Shown in pieces: positions 1 to 10,435 of a stretch of DNA of 64,000 bases. The stretch covers positions 1 to 64,000 of the forward strand of contig BOKS01000002.1 of NCBI GenBank assembly GCA_016861105.1. The letters run 5' to 3'. Source of the DNA: Betaproteobacteria bacterium. Its GTDB lineage: Bacteria > Pseudomonadota > Gammaproteobacteria > Burkholderiales > Casimicrobiaceae. Each line of letters starts with the position of its first letter. Position 1 is the stretch's first letter. The translations under genes and the position numbers were made by a program. Below the pieces are notes generated by a model. That model worked only from the letters and a program-made list of their open reading frames with translations, was not told where the DNA came from and ran no database searches.

Positions 1-201
1 CTTCGCCTTGAACGTCGGTGAGTGGTTCCTGCGAGGTCGTTTCATGCTCTCTGCTCCTCGGCGACCAAGCGCCATTAGAGCAGAGCTACCCACCTATCCC
101 CCTGTCCGACTTTGCGGAGCCACTTCTGTGTTCCTGTCCATGTTTCCGGTGTGAGCCGGAGTGCCACCGGATGGTCCGGGGGTGTCAGCCCAGGAGGCAA
201 C

Positions 202-411
202 ATGGCAGAACAAGAGAACGCGGTGCTGATCCGTCGCAGGGAAGTTCAGCGGCGCACGGGGCTTAGCCGTACGACGATCTACGAGAAGATCGCCCGCGGC
301 GAGTTTCCACCTCCAATCAATCTCGGCGCCAGGTCCGTCGGCTGGGTTGAGGCGGAAATCCAGAGGTGGGTCACCGGACGGATCAACGCAAGCCGGGGGG
401 CCGCGAAGTGA
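202..411 (+). CDS. AlpA-family / MerR-like excisionase-type DNA-binding regulator
   Basis: Translation MAEQENAVLIRRREVQRRTGLSRTTIYEKIARGEFPPPINLGARSVGWVEAEIQRWV is a classic AlpA HTH; RBS-like aggaggcaac just before ATG 202. The ORF track start at 112 is probably too far upstream. Confidence 0.85.
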   Translation: MAEQENAVLIRRREVQRRTGLSRTTIYEKIARGEFPPPINLGARSVGWVEAEIQRWVTGRINASRGAAK

Positions 412-701
412 GGGCCCCAGAAACGCGAAGGCCGTCGGCTGGACCCCGACGGCCACCGCAACACCACATCACACACAGCCCGAATCGTACTCCGCCGCGT
501 CGCCCCCGGCAATCGGGCGAGCGGACATTTGCAGCCTATCTCGGAACAGCGCTGCGGCACACACGCGCTGCAGTCGATGCTCGACTCCGCCACGGCGTTT
601 GCGCCGGCGCTGTTGCCGCTGTCGTGAGGGCACGAGAAGCCCTGGACGCGGCGCTCTGGCTCGCGGAGTACATCCGTGAGGACGGCGATGAACGGGGCTG
701 A
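408..701 (+). CDS. Small hypothetical protein, translationally coupled to the AlpA-like gene
   Basis: In-frame GTG at 408 overlaps the AlpA stop (GTGA); frame open to 701 and followed by the primase ORF; no recognised domain. Confidence 0.45.
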   Translation: MRAPETRRPSAGPRRPPQHHITHSPNRTPPRRPRQSGERTFAAYLGTALRHTRAAVDARLRHGVCAGAVAAVVRAREALDAALWLAEYIREDGDERG

Positions 702-3492
702 GAACTTCCGCGACGCGATCCGCGCAGCGGGGCTAATGCCGCCCGACACGATCGAGGCCGACGACAAGCTCCACCGCTTCTCGAGCAACGGGAAGCCGAG
801 CGACGATGCAGGCTGGTACGTGTACCACCCGAATGGCATCCCCGCCGCGAGCTTCGGCTGCTGGCGGGATGACATCAAGCAGACGTGGCACGCGAGCATC
901 GGCCGCAAGCTGTCCGCCGAAGAGGTCGAAGCGTTACGCCGCAAGGCCGAGACCGATCGCGCTCAACGCGAGGCGCTTGAGCAGGAGATGCACGCCAAGG
1001 CAGCGAAGCGCGCGACGGATCTCTTCTGGAACAAGGCGCAGCCTGCACCCGACGATCATCCCTATCTGGCGCGCAAGGGCGTCCCGCCACACGGCGTCCG
1101 CGTCGTTGGCGATGTGCTCCTCGTGCCGATGCGCGACTCGGCGGGGAAGCTCTGGAACGTCGAACGGATCCGGGCCGAACCGGGCGCCAAGAAGAAGGGA
1201 CTCTACGGCGGACGCCGCACCGGCTGTTATCACGCCATCGGCAAGCTCAACGGCCTCATCTGCATCGCCGAGGGGTACGCAACCGGTGCCAGCATCCATG
1301 AGGCCACCGGGCATGCAGTGGCGGTGGCGTTCACCGCCGGCAATCTGGAAACCGTCGCGCGCGAACTGCGAGCGAAGTACCCGGACGTTCGAGTCGTCCT
1401 GTGTGCCGACGACGACTACCAGACCGATGGCAACCCTGGCTTGACGCAGGCGACAGCGGCGGCCCGAGCGGTCGGCGGACTCGTCGCCGTCCCCGACTTC
1501 GGCGACGACCGACCGGATGCGTCAACGGACTTCAACGACCTGGTGCGCCACAGTGGCGCAGAGGCCGTAGAACGGGCCATAGCGAAGGCGCAGGCGCCGG
1601 AGGTAGGTCGAGACCAGCCGAGTGCCGCGAACGCAACAGCGGGCGATTCCGGCCCTCGCGTCGAGTTGCTATGCGCCGCTGACGTGAGGGCGGAGGCCGT
1701 GCACTGGCATTGGCACGAGTGGCTCGCCGCCGGCAAGCTGCACATCCTCGCCGGGCCGGCGGGCACGGGCAAGACAACGTTAGCGATTGCCTTGGCTGCG
1801 ACGCTCACGATTGGCGGACGCTGGCCGGATGGCACGCGAGCACGTGTCGCTGACGTGGTGATCTGGTCCGGCGAGGATGGCATCGCCGACACGTTGGCGC
1901 CACGACTGGCAGCAAACGGCGCTGACTCTGCCCGCGTTCATTTCGTGCGGAGTGTCGCCGACGACGGGGAGCGCCGCCCATTCGATCCGGCTACGATCCG
2001 CGCCTCCTCTTACGATCCAAGCGCGTCTGCTTGGTCGGTGTGTGCAGTTGCGCCGGTCATGTCACTCGCGAGCACTTCGCCCTCGGTGAGCGTCAACGGT
2101 TCGGACTGCCCGGATCGCAGTCAGTTCACGCTCCCCAACGGCCTCACACCCGATGAGCGCAACGCGCTGCTGCGTTACCTGACGTCGGCTCACCTGAAGT
2201 ATCCGCAAGCGGTCACCGAGATGGGTACCGGCAATGACGTGCTCTTCGAGGTCACGGAATTGGTTGGCGATGCGATCGAAGACTTCCTGCGGGGGGGTGG
2301 GCTGGACCCCCGATATCCAGTCCTCGAATCGATTCCACGTCAGGTACAGGTCCTCGAGAGACTCGTGTCCGTAGGAATCATGAGCGGCGGTGCGATCGGT
2401 CCCGGCGACGTACTTCAGGCGCTTACCAAGGAACCAGGTTTTCTCGAATTCGCTCCGCCGAGCAGCGCGTTCGAGGAGGTCCTGCTGCATCGCTGGCGAC
2501 TGGAGCGGCGCGAGAACGTCCGCGAAGCCACGCCGGAGGAGATCCAAAATCTGCTGGACCTGTTGAGGCCGAGAGAATCGCAAGCTCCACGCACCCCCAT
2601 GACGGGCTCGCCGGGCTTCGTCATGCACGAGATGTCGGGCGCGCTTGCGTCGATGGTCGTGAGCTTCCCCGTCTACGGGGCGGACCGACTGATCGCCTTG
2701 CCCTTCGTCCCGATCGACGTCGGAGATGGGGACTGGCTTGCGATCATGTTTGACGACCAGGTGCTTTGGTCGACGCTGGAGAGTGCGATCATCAGAAATG
2801 CTGTCAATATTCCCAGGGTGGACGCTAGTCTCGTGTCTGGCCGCACGGGAAGGCTTTCGTACGTGCTCGGCTCGACCGGATTGCGAACGGCGCGAATTCT
2901 AGTTCCCTCCTGGAACATGCTGGTGTCGACCGCGTGTGCGTTGTTTGCTGATGTCGAACTCGGGAGCGCGTTCTGCTCGAGCGTCGAATGGATGAAGAAT
3001 CGCGGCATCACCACGGGCTGCGCGGCGGAGTCGTACTGCCCGCAATCCGGCGTGAGCCGGTTGTCGATGGCGGCGTTCATGCAACGGCTCGGCCAGACGA
3101 TGGCTTCCGGAGGAGCTGTCTCAGAGGCCCAGGGCAACTATCTCGATCCCGATGCTGCGCCAGTCGTCTGCAGCACTGGCGCGGTATCTCCGGTGCCGTT
3201 TGCGCGGAACATCGCCATCGACGTCGTGATCGGCCTTGTCGGCTCGGGTTCCGGTTCGGTAGCCGCCCAACTCGTCTGGTCTCCCGACGGAGCGAGCTGG
3301 GTGCCTGTCGCAGCTTCTATCCCGTCGGGTTTCCGCGCGTCGCATTGGTCAAACGCGCGGCTCCAGGGCAGCCACCCGGCAGACGCCGGTGAAACCGTCC
3401 GACTGGGCGTCCGCATCGCGCGCCATGCAGGCACCAGCGACATCGCTCGCTATCACTGTCGGATTCGGCTCGTCCCACGGGGCGTCGAATGA
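676..3492 (+). pseudogene. Chimeric ORF: TOPRIM primase + RepA-like AAA ATPase N-terminus, fused to an unrelated middle and an S-layer-like C-terminal tail
   Basis: N-terminal part has primase/TOPRIM motifs (CIAEGYATGASIHEATGHAVAVAFTAGNL, VVLCADDDYQTDGNPG) and Walker A (LAGPAGTGKTTLA, VVIWSGEDG). The ATPase is interrupted near FDPAT (~nt 2000). The C-terminus contains SVEWMKNRGITTGCAAESYCPQSGVSRLSMAAFMQRLG, typical of secreted S-layer-like proteins. Confidence 0.6.
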
Positions 3493-3637
3493 CCCCGGCG
3501 CCCGGCCGACATCGGCCTTCCGGCTGCCTATGGGCTGGGGCCGGAGCCGAACCAGCACGCGCTGTCGATCACCTCGTCCATGGGCGGACGCGCGACAGGA
3601 GAGGGTTTTCCCTTATGAAATCAGGGGTTACGTAGGA

Positions 3638-3665
3638 TTGAAACCCCGCCGCTTTCTGCTAGTCT
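3638..3665 (+). promoter_or_regulatory. Possible sigma70 promoter for the Bax-inhibitor-1 family gene
   Basis: TTGAAA-N16-TAGTCT upstream of ATG 3709, with ggaggaaag RBS. Confidence 0.4.
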
Positions 3666-3708
3666 AACGGGCGCTTCGGCCCATGTCGGGCCGTTCCACG
3701 GAGGAAAG

Positions 3709-4431
3709 ATGGATCCCAAGCTCCAGCCTGTCTCGGTCCCGGGTTCGCGCCTGCCGCTCGAACAGGCGGGCGGTACGCTGGCCCTCGAGCGCAACAAGGT
3801 CCTGCGCAACACCTACTGGCTGCTCGCGCTGTCGCTGCTGCCCACGGTGGGCGGCGCGCTCGTCGGCACCCAGTTCAACCTGGCGCGCGTCTTCGCCGCC
3901 TATCCGATCGCGGCCCCGCTGGTGATGTTCGGCCTGATGATCGGGTCGCTGTTCGTCGTCACCGCGCTGCGCAACAGCGCGCTCGGCGTGGTCGCGCTGT
4001 TCGGCTTCACGTTCATCGCCGGGCTCGCGCTGACGCCGATCCTGACGTACGCGGCGGGCTTCGCGAACGGCGGGCAGCTGGTCGCCCTCGCCGGCGGCAT
4101 GACGGCCGTGATCTTCTTCGCCCTCGCCGGCTTCGCGACGGTGACGAAGAAGGACTTCAGCTTCATGGGCAAGTTCCTGTTCGTGGGGCTGATCCTGCTG
4201 ATCGTCGCGTCGCTCGCCAACCTGTTCTTCCAGGTGCCGGCGGCGTCGCTGACGATCTCGGCGATCGCGGTGCTGCTGTTCTCGGCGTACATCCTGTACG
4301 ACGTGTCGCGCATCGTGAACGGCGGCGAGACGAACTACATCATGGCGACGATGGGGCTGTTCCTCAGCATCTACAACCTGTTCGTCAGCCTGCTGAACCT
4401 CCTGCTCGCCTTCACCGGCCAGCGCGAGTGA
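3709..4431 (+). CDS. Bax inhibitor-1/YccA family membrane protein
   Basis: Seven-TM pattern and family motifs (GFTFIAGLALTPIL, LLFSAYILYDVSRIVNGGETNYIMATMGLFLSIYNLFVSLLNLL); strong RBS. Confidence 0.92.
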   Translation: MDPKLQPVSVPGSRLPLEQAGGTLALERNKVLRNTYWLLALSLLPTVGGALVGTQFNLARVFAAYPIAAPLVMFGLMIGSLFVVTALRNSALGVVALFGFTFIAGLALTPILTYAAGFANGGQLVALAGGMTAVIFFALAGFATVTKKDFSFMGKFLFVGLILLIVASLANLFFQVPAASLTISAIAVLLFSAYILYDVSRIVNGGETNYIMATMGLFLSIYNLFVSLLNLLLAFTGQRE

Positions 4432-4436
4432 CGCTC

Positions 4437-4500
4437 CCGTCCCGGCCGAAGGGCCGGGACGGCACCCATCGCGGGCGGCCTTGCGGCCGCCCGTTTCTTT
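4437..4500. terminator. Tandem hairpins between convergent genes (probable bidirectional terminator)
   Basis: CCGTCCCGGCC-gaag-GGCCGGGACGG (4437-4462), then GGGCGGCC-ttgc-GGCCGCCC followed by GTTTCTTT (4473-4500). Confidence 0.75.
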
Positions 4501-4528
4501 TCGCGCCGCGCGGACGACCCGCGCGGCG

Positions 4529-5872
4529 TCAGTCGGGGCGCGTGAACAGCGCGATCGACTCGACGTGCGCGGTGTGCGGGAACATGTTGACCACGCCCGC
4601 CGCCGCCAGCGCGTAGCCGCGGTCGTGGACCAGCACCGCGGCGTCGCGCGCCAGCGTCGCGGGGTTGCAGGACACGTAGACGATCCGCGCGAGGGCCGCC
4701 TCGTCGTCGCGGTGCGGCAGCGCCCGGACGAGCTCGACTGCGCCCTCGCGCGGCGGGTCGACCAGCGCGGCGTCGAGCGGCAGCAGGGCCGCGATCGAGG
4801 CCGGCGTGGCCTCGAACAGGTTCGCCACGACGAAGCGCGTCCTGTCGGCGAGAGCGTTGGCCGCGGCGTTCTGCTGCGCGCGGGCCACCAGCGCCTGCGC
4901 GCCCTCGACGCCGGTCACGTCGGCCCCGCGCCGGGCGATCGGCAGCGTGAAGTTCCCCAGGCCGCAGAAGAAGTCGGCGATGCGCTCGCCGGGCTGCGGC
5001 CGCAGCAGCGCGAGCGCGCGTCGCACGAGGATGCGGTTCACCGCGTGGTTGACCTGCGTGAACTCGGTCGGGCCGAAGGGGATCTCGACGCCGGACTCGG
5101 GCAGCGCGTAGGCGAGCCGCGCCTGCGGCGGATGGAACGGGGCCGCGGTCGCCGGCCCGCCCGTCTGCAGCCACACGTCGACGCCGTGGTCGTCCGCGAA
5201 CTCGCGCAGCACCCGCGTGTCGGGCCCGGTCAGCGGCTCCAGGATGCGGAAGACGAGGGCGTACACCGGCACCCGGTCGCCGCCGTCGCCCGGCCGCTCG
5301 CCCACCGCGACCTCGATCTGCGGCACGCGGTCGCGGATCGACAGCTCGGCGACGAGCGCGCGCAGCGCCGGGAGCAGCGCGGAGACGTGCGGCGGCAGGA
5401 CGTGGCACTCGCGCATGTCGGCGACGTAGCTCGAGCGACGCTCGTGGAAGCCGACCAGCACGCCGCCCTTCTTCGGGACGTGGCGCACCGACAACCGCGC
5501 CCGGAAGCGATAGCCCCATGCCGGCCCGTGCACCGGCGGCAGCAGGCGCCCGGGCACCACGCGCCCGATGCGCGCGAGCGCCTCCTCCAGAACGCGCTGC
5601 TTCGCGGCGACCTGCAGCGCGGGGTCGGCGTGCTGCAGGCTGCAGCCGCCGCAGGTTCCGAAGTGCGGGCACCGCGGCTGCGCGCGCGACGCGCTCGCGC
5701 GCAGCACGGACACGGCGCGAGCGACCTCGTAGGTCGGCTTGCGCTTCTGCACGGCGATGGCGACGCGCTCGCCGGGCAGCGCGCCCTCGACGAAGACGGC
5801 CTTGCCGTCGACGCGGGCGACGCCGCGCCCCTCGTTGTCGAGCGACTCGATGCTGACGACCGGCTCCGCCAT
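4529..5872 (-). CDS. rlmD: 23S rRNA (uracil(1939)-C(5))-methyltransferase RlmD
   Basis: TRAM-like N-terminus, [22 protein letters not shown] Fe-S motif, [42 protein letters not shown]. Confidence 0.93.
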   Translation of the reverse strand: MAEPVVSIESLDNEGRGVARVDGKAVFVEGALPGERVAIAVQKRKPTYEVARAVSVLRASASRAQPRCPHFGTCGGCSLQHADPALQVAAKQRVLEEALARIGRVVPGRLLPPVHGPAWGYRFRARLSVRHVPKKGGVLVGFHERRSSYVADMRECHVLPPHVSALLPALRALVAELSIRDRVPQIEVAVGERPGDGGDRVPVYALVFRILEPLTGPDTRVLREFADDHGVDVWLQTGGPATAAPFHPPQARLAYALPESGVEIPFGPTEFTQVNHAVNRILVRRALALLRPQPGERIADFFCGLGNFTLPIARRGADVTGVEGAQALVARAQQNAAANALADRTRFVVANLFEATPASIAALLPLDAALVDPPREGAVELVRALPHRDDEAALARIVYVSCNPATLARDAAVLVHDRGYALAAAGVVNMFPHTAHVESIALFTRPD

Positions 5873-5997
5873 GGATGCGTCGTGGCCGCCCGGGGGCGGA
5901 AAAGGGGGCGAGATTGTACCGCCGCGGCGCCGGCGCGGCGCCGCCGGCCGGGCGGCCGGTAGAATCGCGGTTTCTCGTGCAGCAACCCCGCCGCCGG

Positions 5998-6687
5998 ATG
6001 CGCGTGCTCGCGATCGAATCGTCCACCGACGTGCTGTCGGTCGCCGCCGGTGGCGACGGGCCCGTCGCCGGGCGCGCCGAGCGCGCGTGGCAGACGCACT
6101 CCGCGCGGGCGTTGCCGCTCGTCGACGAGGTGCTCGGCGAACTCGGCTGGACGCTCACCGACGTCGACGGCATCGCGTTCGGCGCGGGCCCCGGCTCGTT
6201 CACCGGCGTGCGGATCGCCTGCGGCGTGGCGCAGGGCCTCGCGCTCGGGATCGGCAAGCCGGTCGTCCCGGTCGGCACGCTGGAGGCGCTCGCCGAGGAA
6301 GCGCACGCCGCGCACCGCGCCACGCGCGTCGCGGCCTGCCTGGATGCGCGCATGCACGAGGTCTACTTCGCGGCGTTCGAACGCGTCGGCGCGTCGTGGC
6401 ACGCCGTGGCGGCACCGGCCGTCCTCAAGCCGAGCGAAGTCGCGTTCCCGCCGGGCCGCTGGTTCGGGGCCGGCGACGGGTTCGCGGTGGACCCGGCGCT
6501 CGCGGCGTCGGCGGCGCTCGAGGCGGTCGACGCCGCGCTCGTCCCCACGGCGCGGGCGGTGCTGCGGCTGGGTCGGGCGCGCCTCGCCCGCGGCGAGGGC
6601 GTCGCGGCCGAGCTCGCGCTGCCGCTGTACGTCCGCCATCGCGTCGCGCTGACGTCGGCCGAGCGCGCCGCCGGCGCGAGGCTCTGA
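5998..6687 (+). CDS. tsaB: tRNA threonylcarbamoyladenosine biosynthesis protein TsaB
   Basis: [17 protein letters not shown]...[24 protein letters not shown]... Confidence 0.93.
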   Translation: MRVLAIESSTDVLSVAAGGDGPVAGRAERAWQTHSARALPLVDEVLGELGWTLTDVDGIAFGAGPGSFTGVRIACGVAQGLALGIGKPVVPVGTLEALAEEAHAAHRATRVAACLDARMHEVYFAAFERVGASWHAVAAPAVLKPSEVAFPPGRWFGAGDGFAVDPALAASAALEAVDAALVPTARAVLRLGRARLARGEGVAAELALPLYVRHRVALTSAERAAGARL

Positions 6688-7193
6688 TGGCGAGCCTGCC
6701 GGATCGCTTCGCCGCGCTGCGCCGCGTCGCGTGGCGCCCGATGGCGCGCGCGGACCTGGGCTACGTCGCCGCGCTCGAAGCGCAGATCCACGCTTCGCCG
6801 TGGACGCTGGGCAATTTCCGCGATGCGCTCGCGGCGGGCTACAGCGCGCAGGTCGGCGAGCGCGACGGGCGCATCGTCGTGTTCGGCGTGATGATGCTCT
6901 CGCCCGGCGAGGCGCAGCTCCTCAATCTCTCGGTGGTTCCCGATGCGCGGCGCCAGGGGCTCGGCGGCGCGCTGCTCGAGCGCTTCTGCGACGACGCGCT
7001 GCGTTGCGGCGCGGAGCAGATGTTCCTCGAGGTGCGCGTCGGCAACGCCCCGGCGATCGCGCTGTACGAGTCGGCCGGTTTCACGCGCGTGGCGCGCCGC
7101 GCCGCGTACTACCCGGCCGTCGGCCAGTCGCCGGCCGAGGATGCGCTGGTGATGCGGCTCGTGCTGCGGCGCCCGGCCGCGACGGGGGCGTGA
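6687..7193 (+). CDS. rimI: Ribosomal protein S18-alanine N-acetyltransferase (GNAT)
   Basis: GNAT fold, [20 protein letters not shown] and [19 protein letters not shown]; directly after tsaB with TGATG overlap. Confidence 0.9.
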   Translation: MASLPDRFAALRRVAWRPMARADLGYVAALEAQIHASPWTLGNFRDALAAGYSAQVGERDGRIVVFGVMMLSPGEAQLLNLSVVPDARRQGLGGALLERFCDDALRCGAEQMFLEVRVGNAPAIALYESAGFTRVARRAAYYPAVGQSPAEDALVMRLVLRRPAATGA

Positions 7194-7951
7194 TGGCGTC
7201 GCGCGACGAGATCCTGCGCGAACTCCGGCTCGCCCCGCAGTGGCGGCTGCGCGCCCGGCCGGCCGATCCCGCGCCCGAGGCGCCGCCGCCGCCGGCGGAA
7301 GCGCCCGCGGGGGCGCGCGTCGTGCCGCTGCGACCGGCCGGCGACGCGGCGCAGCGTCTCGCGCGCATCGCGTCGCTCGACTGGCCGGAGCTCGCGGCCG
7401 ACGTCGAGGCGTGCACGGCGTGCGGCCTGTGCCGCACGCGCAAGCGCGCGGTGCCCGGCGTCGGCGATCCGCGCGCGCGCTGGCTGTTCGTCGGCGAGGC
7501 GCCGGGCGCGGAGGAGGACGCGCGCGGCGAGCCGTTCGTGGGCCAGGCCGGCCGGCTGCTGGACAACATGCTCGCCGCGCTCGGGCTGAGCCGGCGCGAG
7601 GGCGTCTACATCGCCAACGTGCTGAAGTGCCGGCCGCCCGGCAACCGCGCGCCGGAGCCGGCGGAAGCGGAGGCCTGCCGCCCGTACCTGGAGCGCCAGG
7701 TCGCGCTGGTGCAGCCCGCGCTGATCGTCGCGCTGGGCAAGAGCGCGGCGACGCTCCTGCTGGGCAGCGAGGCCACGATCGCGAGCCTGCGCGGGCGCGT
7801 GCATCGCTACCGGGGCATTCCGCTCGTCGTCACCTACCACCCCGCGTACCTGCTGCGCAACCTGACCGACAAGGCGAAGGCGTGGGAGGACCTGCTGTTC
7901 GCGCGCCGCACGCTGGTGCAGGCGCAGCGCGACGCGCCGCCGGCCGGCTAG
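7193..7951 (+). CDS. Uracil-DNA glycosylase, family 4/5 type
   Basis: [51 protein letters not shown]...[16 protein letters not shown] overlap with rimI. Confidence 0.9.
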   Translation: MASRDEILRELRLAPQWRLRARPADPAPEAPPPPAEAPAGARVVPLRPAGDAAQRLARIASLDWPELAADVEACTACGLCRTRKRAVPGVGDPRARWLFVGEAPGAEEDARGEPFVGQAGRLLDNMLAALGLSRREGVYIANVLKCRPPGNRAPEPAEAEACRPYLERQVALVQPALIVALGKSAATLLLGSEATIASLRGRVHRYRGIPLVVTYHPAYLLRNLTDKAKAWEDLLFARRTLVQAQRDAPPAG

Positions 7952-8074
7952 CTCCGCAGCCGGCGGCGCTAAGCGCCGCGTGCGTCCCTCCTCTTGCAAG
8001 ACGGGGCATCCGCCCCCACAGTACCGGCCGCGGGCGGCTTCGCGGGCGCCCACCACCAGTCCGGGAGACAGTCC

Positions 8075-8764
8075 ATGTCGCGCAACGTCGCCACCGCATT
8101 CGTCCTCGCCGCCGCGCTGCTGCTCGGCGGCTGCGGCTACAACCAGCTGCAGTCGCAGGACGAGCAGATCAAGGCGTCGTGGTCGGAGGTGCTGAACCAG
8201 TACCAGCGCCGCGCCGACCTCGTGCCCAACCTCGTCAACACGGTCAAGGGCTACGCCGCGCAGGAAGAGAAGGTGCTGATCGAGGTGACGCAGGCGCGCG
8301 CGGCGGTGGCGGGCATCAGGGCCACCCCCGAGCTGATCAACGACCCGGCCGCGTTCCAGAAATTCCAGCAGGCGCAGTCGGAGCTCTCGGGCGCGCTGTC
8401 GCGGCTGATGGTGGTCGTCGAGAACTACCCCAACCTCAAGTCCGACGCCCTGTTCCGCGACCTCCAGTCGCAGCTCGAGGGCACGGAGAACCGCATCACG
8501 GTCGCACGCAACCGCTACATCAAGTCCGTCCAGGACTACAACACCACCGTGCGCCAGTTCCCCACCAACCTGACGGCGATGATCTTCGGCCACGACGTGA
8601 AGCCGAACTTCGTGGTGGCCGACGAGGCCGCCGTCTCGAAACCGCCGGCGGTCGACTTCGGCAAGCCGGCACCGGCGGCGCCGCCGGCGGTCCCCGCGCC
8701 CGCGCCCGAGAAGAAGGCCGACGCCGGCGACACGGCGGCCGACCTGCTGAAGAAGGGCTACTGA
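8075..8764 (+). CDS. LemA family protein (lipoprotein signal peptide)
   Basis: LLLGGCGYNQLQSQDEQIKASWSEVLNQYQRRADLVPNLVNTVKGYA is diagnostic LemA. Confidence 0.93.
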   Translation: MSRNVATAFVLAAALLLGGCGYNQLQSQDEQIKASWSEVLNQYQRRADLVPNLVNTVKGYAAQEEKVLIEVTQARAAVAGIRATPELINDPAAFQKFQQAQSELSGALSRLMVVVENYPNLKSDALFRDLQSQLEGTENRITVARNRYIKSVQDYNTTVRQFPTNLTAMIFGHDVKPNFVVADEAAVSKPPAVDFGKPAPAAPPAVPAPAPEKKADAGDTAADLLKKGY

Positions 8765-8840
8765 CGCGGTGCGGGACGGTCCGCCCGCGGCGGACCGTCG
8801 CGTTCGGCGCCGGGCGCCCGCGCCCGGCCCGCGCCCGCCC

Positions 8841-9794
8841 ATGACCGACGCCGTGCGTCCGCCCCTCGCTCCGCTGCTGCGCATCGCTGCGGCGCTCGCC
8901 GCGCTCGCACTCTGGCCGCTGCTCGCGCTCGCCCAGCAGCAGCCGTGGGAGGCCGGGACCGACGGGCTGAGGCCGGTGCCGGCGCTGTCGGCGCGCGTGA
9001 CCGACCTCACCGCGACGCTGTCCGGCGCGGAGCGGCAGGCGCTGGAGGCGAATCTCGCCGCGTTCGAGCAGCGCACCGGCGGGCAGATCGCCGTGCTGCT
9101 CGTGCCGAGCACGCAGCCCGAGCCGATCGAGGCCTACGCCATCCGCGTGGCCGACGCGTGGAAGATCGGGCGCAAGGGTCAGGACGACGGGGCGATCCTC
9201 GTCGTCGCCAAGGACGACCGCCGGCTGCGTCTCGAGGTGGGCTACGGCTACGAGGGGGTGCTGACCGACGCGGTCAGCAAGCGAATCATCGCCGAGACGA
9301 TCACGCCGTTCTTCCGGCAGGGACAGTTCGGCGCGGGCATCAGCGCCGGCGTCGACCGGATGGTCGCCGTCCTCGAGAAGGAACCGTCCGGCGCACCGCC
9401 GCCGCGCGAGCAGCGGCGGCCGGAGTCGATCGGCGTCGACTTCGGCACGATCCTCGTCGTGCTGCTGGTGATCGTGCCGATGATCGGCGGGGTGCTGCGA
9501 CGGATCTTCGGCAAGGTCGGCGGCGCGACGGCCGGGGCCGGCCTGGTCGGCACGGTGGCGGGCGTCATCGCAGGGTCGCTGCTGATCGGCCTGGTGGCGG
9601 CGGTCCTCGCCTGGGTGTTCCTGCTGTTCTTCACGATGGCAGGCCCGGGCGCGCTCGCGCGTGGCGGCCGCAGCGGCACCACCGGTCCGTGGATCGGCGG
9701 CGGGCACTGGGGGGGCGGCGGCTTCGGCGGCGGCGGCGGTTTCGGGGGCGGGGGCGGCGGCTTCGGCGGCGGCGGCGCCTCCGGCGGGTGGTGA
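8841..9794 (+). CDS. TPM domain (YgcG-family) secreted/membrane protein with Gly-rich C-terminus
   Basis: VTDLTATLSGAERQALEANLAAFEQRTGGQIAVLLVPSTQPEPIEAYAIRVADAWKIGRKGQDDGAILVVAKDDRRLRLEVGYGYEG; TMs; (GGGFGGGGG)n tail. Confidence 0.92.
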   Translation: MTDAVRPPLAPLLRIAAALAALALWPLLALAQQQPWEAGTDGLRPVPALSARVTDLTATLSGAERQALEANLAAFEQRTGGQIAVLLVPSTQPEPIEAYAIRVADAWKIGRKGQDDGAILVVAKDDRRLRLEVGYGYEGVLTDAVSKRIIAETITPFFRQGQFGAGISAGVDRMVAVLEKEPSGAPPPREQRRPESIGVDFGTILVVLLVIVPMIGGVLRRIFGKVGGATAGAGLVGTVAGVIAGSLLIGLVAAVLAWVFLLFFTMAGPGALARGGRSGTTGPWIGGGHWGGGGFGGGGGFGGGGGGFGGGGASGGW

Positions 9795-10324
9795 ACGAGG
9801 CGATGGACGCGACGACGATGCCCTGGCGAGCGCCGAACCGGTTCTGGCGGCACGCATTCTCCGACGACGCGGACGTGCGCCGTGCCTTTCCCGCGGAGGG
9901 AATGACCCGCGTCGAGCACGCGATCCGCGACGGCGAGGCGACGCACCGCGGGCAGGTGTGCGTGGCGGTGGAGGCCGCGCTGCCGCTGGCGCGCGTCGTG
10001 GCGAAGGTCCCGCCGCGCGAGCGTGCGATCGAGGTGTTCGGGCAGCTCCGCGTCTGGGACACGGAGGAGAACAACGGCGTCCTGATCTACGTGCTGCTGG
10101 CCGATCGCGACGTCGAGATCGTCGCCGACCGCGGCATCGACCGCGCGGTCGGGCACGCGGCGTGGGAGGCCATCTGCCGGCGGATGGAGGAGATCTTCCG
10201 CGAGGACCGCCACGTCGACGCCGTCGAGCACGGCGTGCGCGAGGTGTCCGCGTTGCTCGCGCAGCACTTCCCCGGCGGCGCCGACGACCGCAACGAGATC
10301 CCCGACCGGCCGGTGGTCCTGTAG
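9791..10324 (+). CDS. TPM domain protein (second TPM protein of the LemA cluster)
   Basis: GTG start overlaps the previous stop (GTGA), alternative ATG at 9803; WDTEENNGVLIYVLLADRDVEIVADRGI. Confidence 0.85.
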   Translation: MNEAMDATTMPWRAPNRFWRHAFSDDADVRRAFPAEGMTRVEHAIRDGEATHRGQVCVAVEAALPLARVVAKVPPRERAIEVFGQLRVWDTEENNGVLIYVLLADRDVEIVADRGIDRAVGHAAWEAICRRMEEIFREDRHVDAVEHGVREVSALLAQHFPGGADDRNEIPDRPVVL

Positions 10325-10435
10325 GGCGTCGCGGGGGCCAGGGGCGGGACGGCAGCGGGCTCGCCGCGTCGGCCCGTCCCCGGCGGCCGAAGGCACGCTC
10401 GTCCCGCGTCCCCGGCCGCCCGACCCTGCCGTCCC

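Noticed and set aside
2062-2628. 188-aa minus ORF opposite the chimeric ORF
   Set aside because: The plus frame reads as more natural helical protein; no recognisable motif or RBS for the minus frame.
3489-3497. TGACCCC at the chimeric ORF stop as a fourth palindrome-family member
   Set aside because: No paired GGGGTCAGAG or inverted partner nearby; likely chance.
3389-3667. 92-aa ORF downstream of the chimera
   Set aside because: Overlaps the chimera end and the yccA-like promoter; no domain-like sequence.
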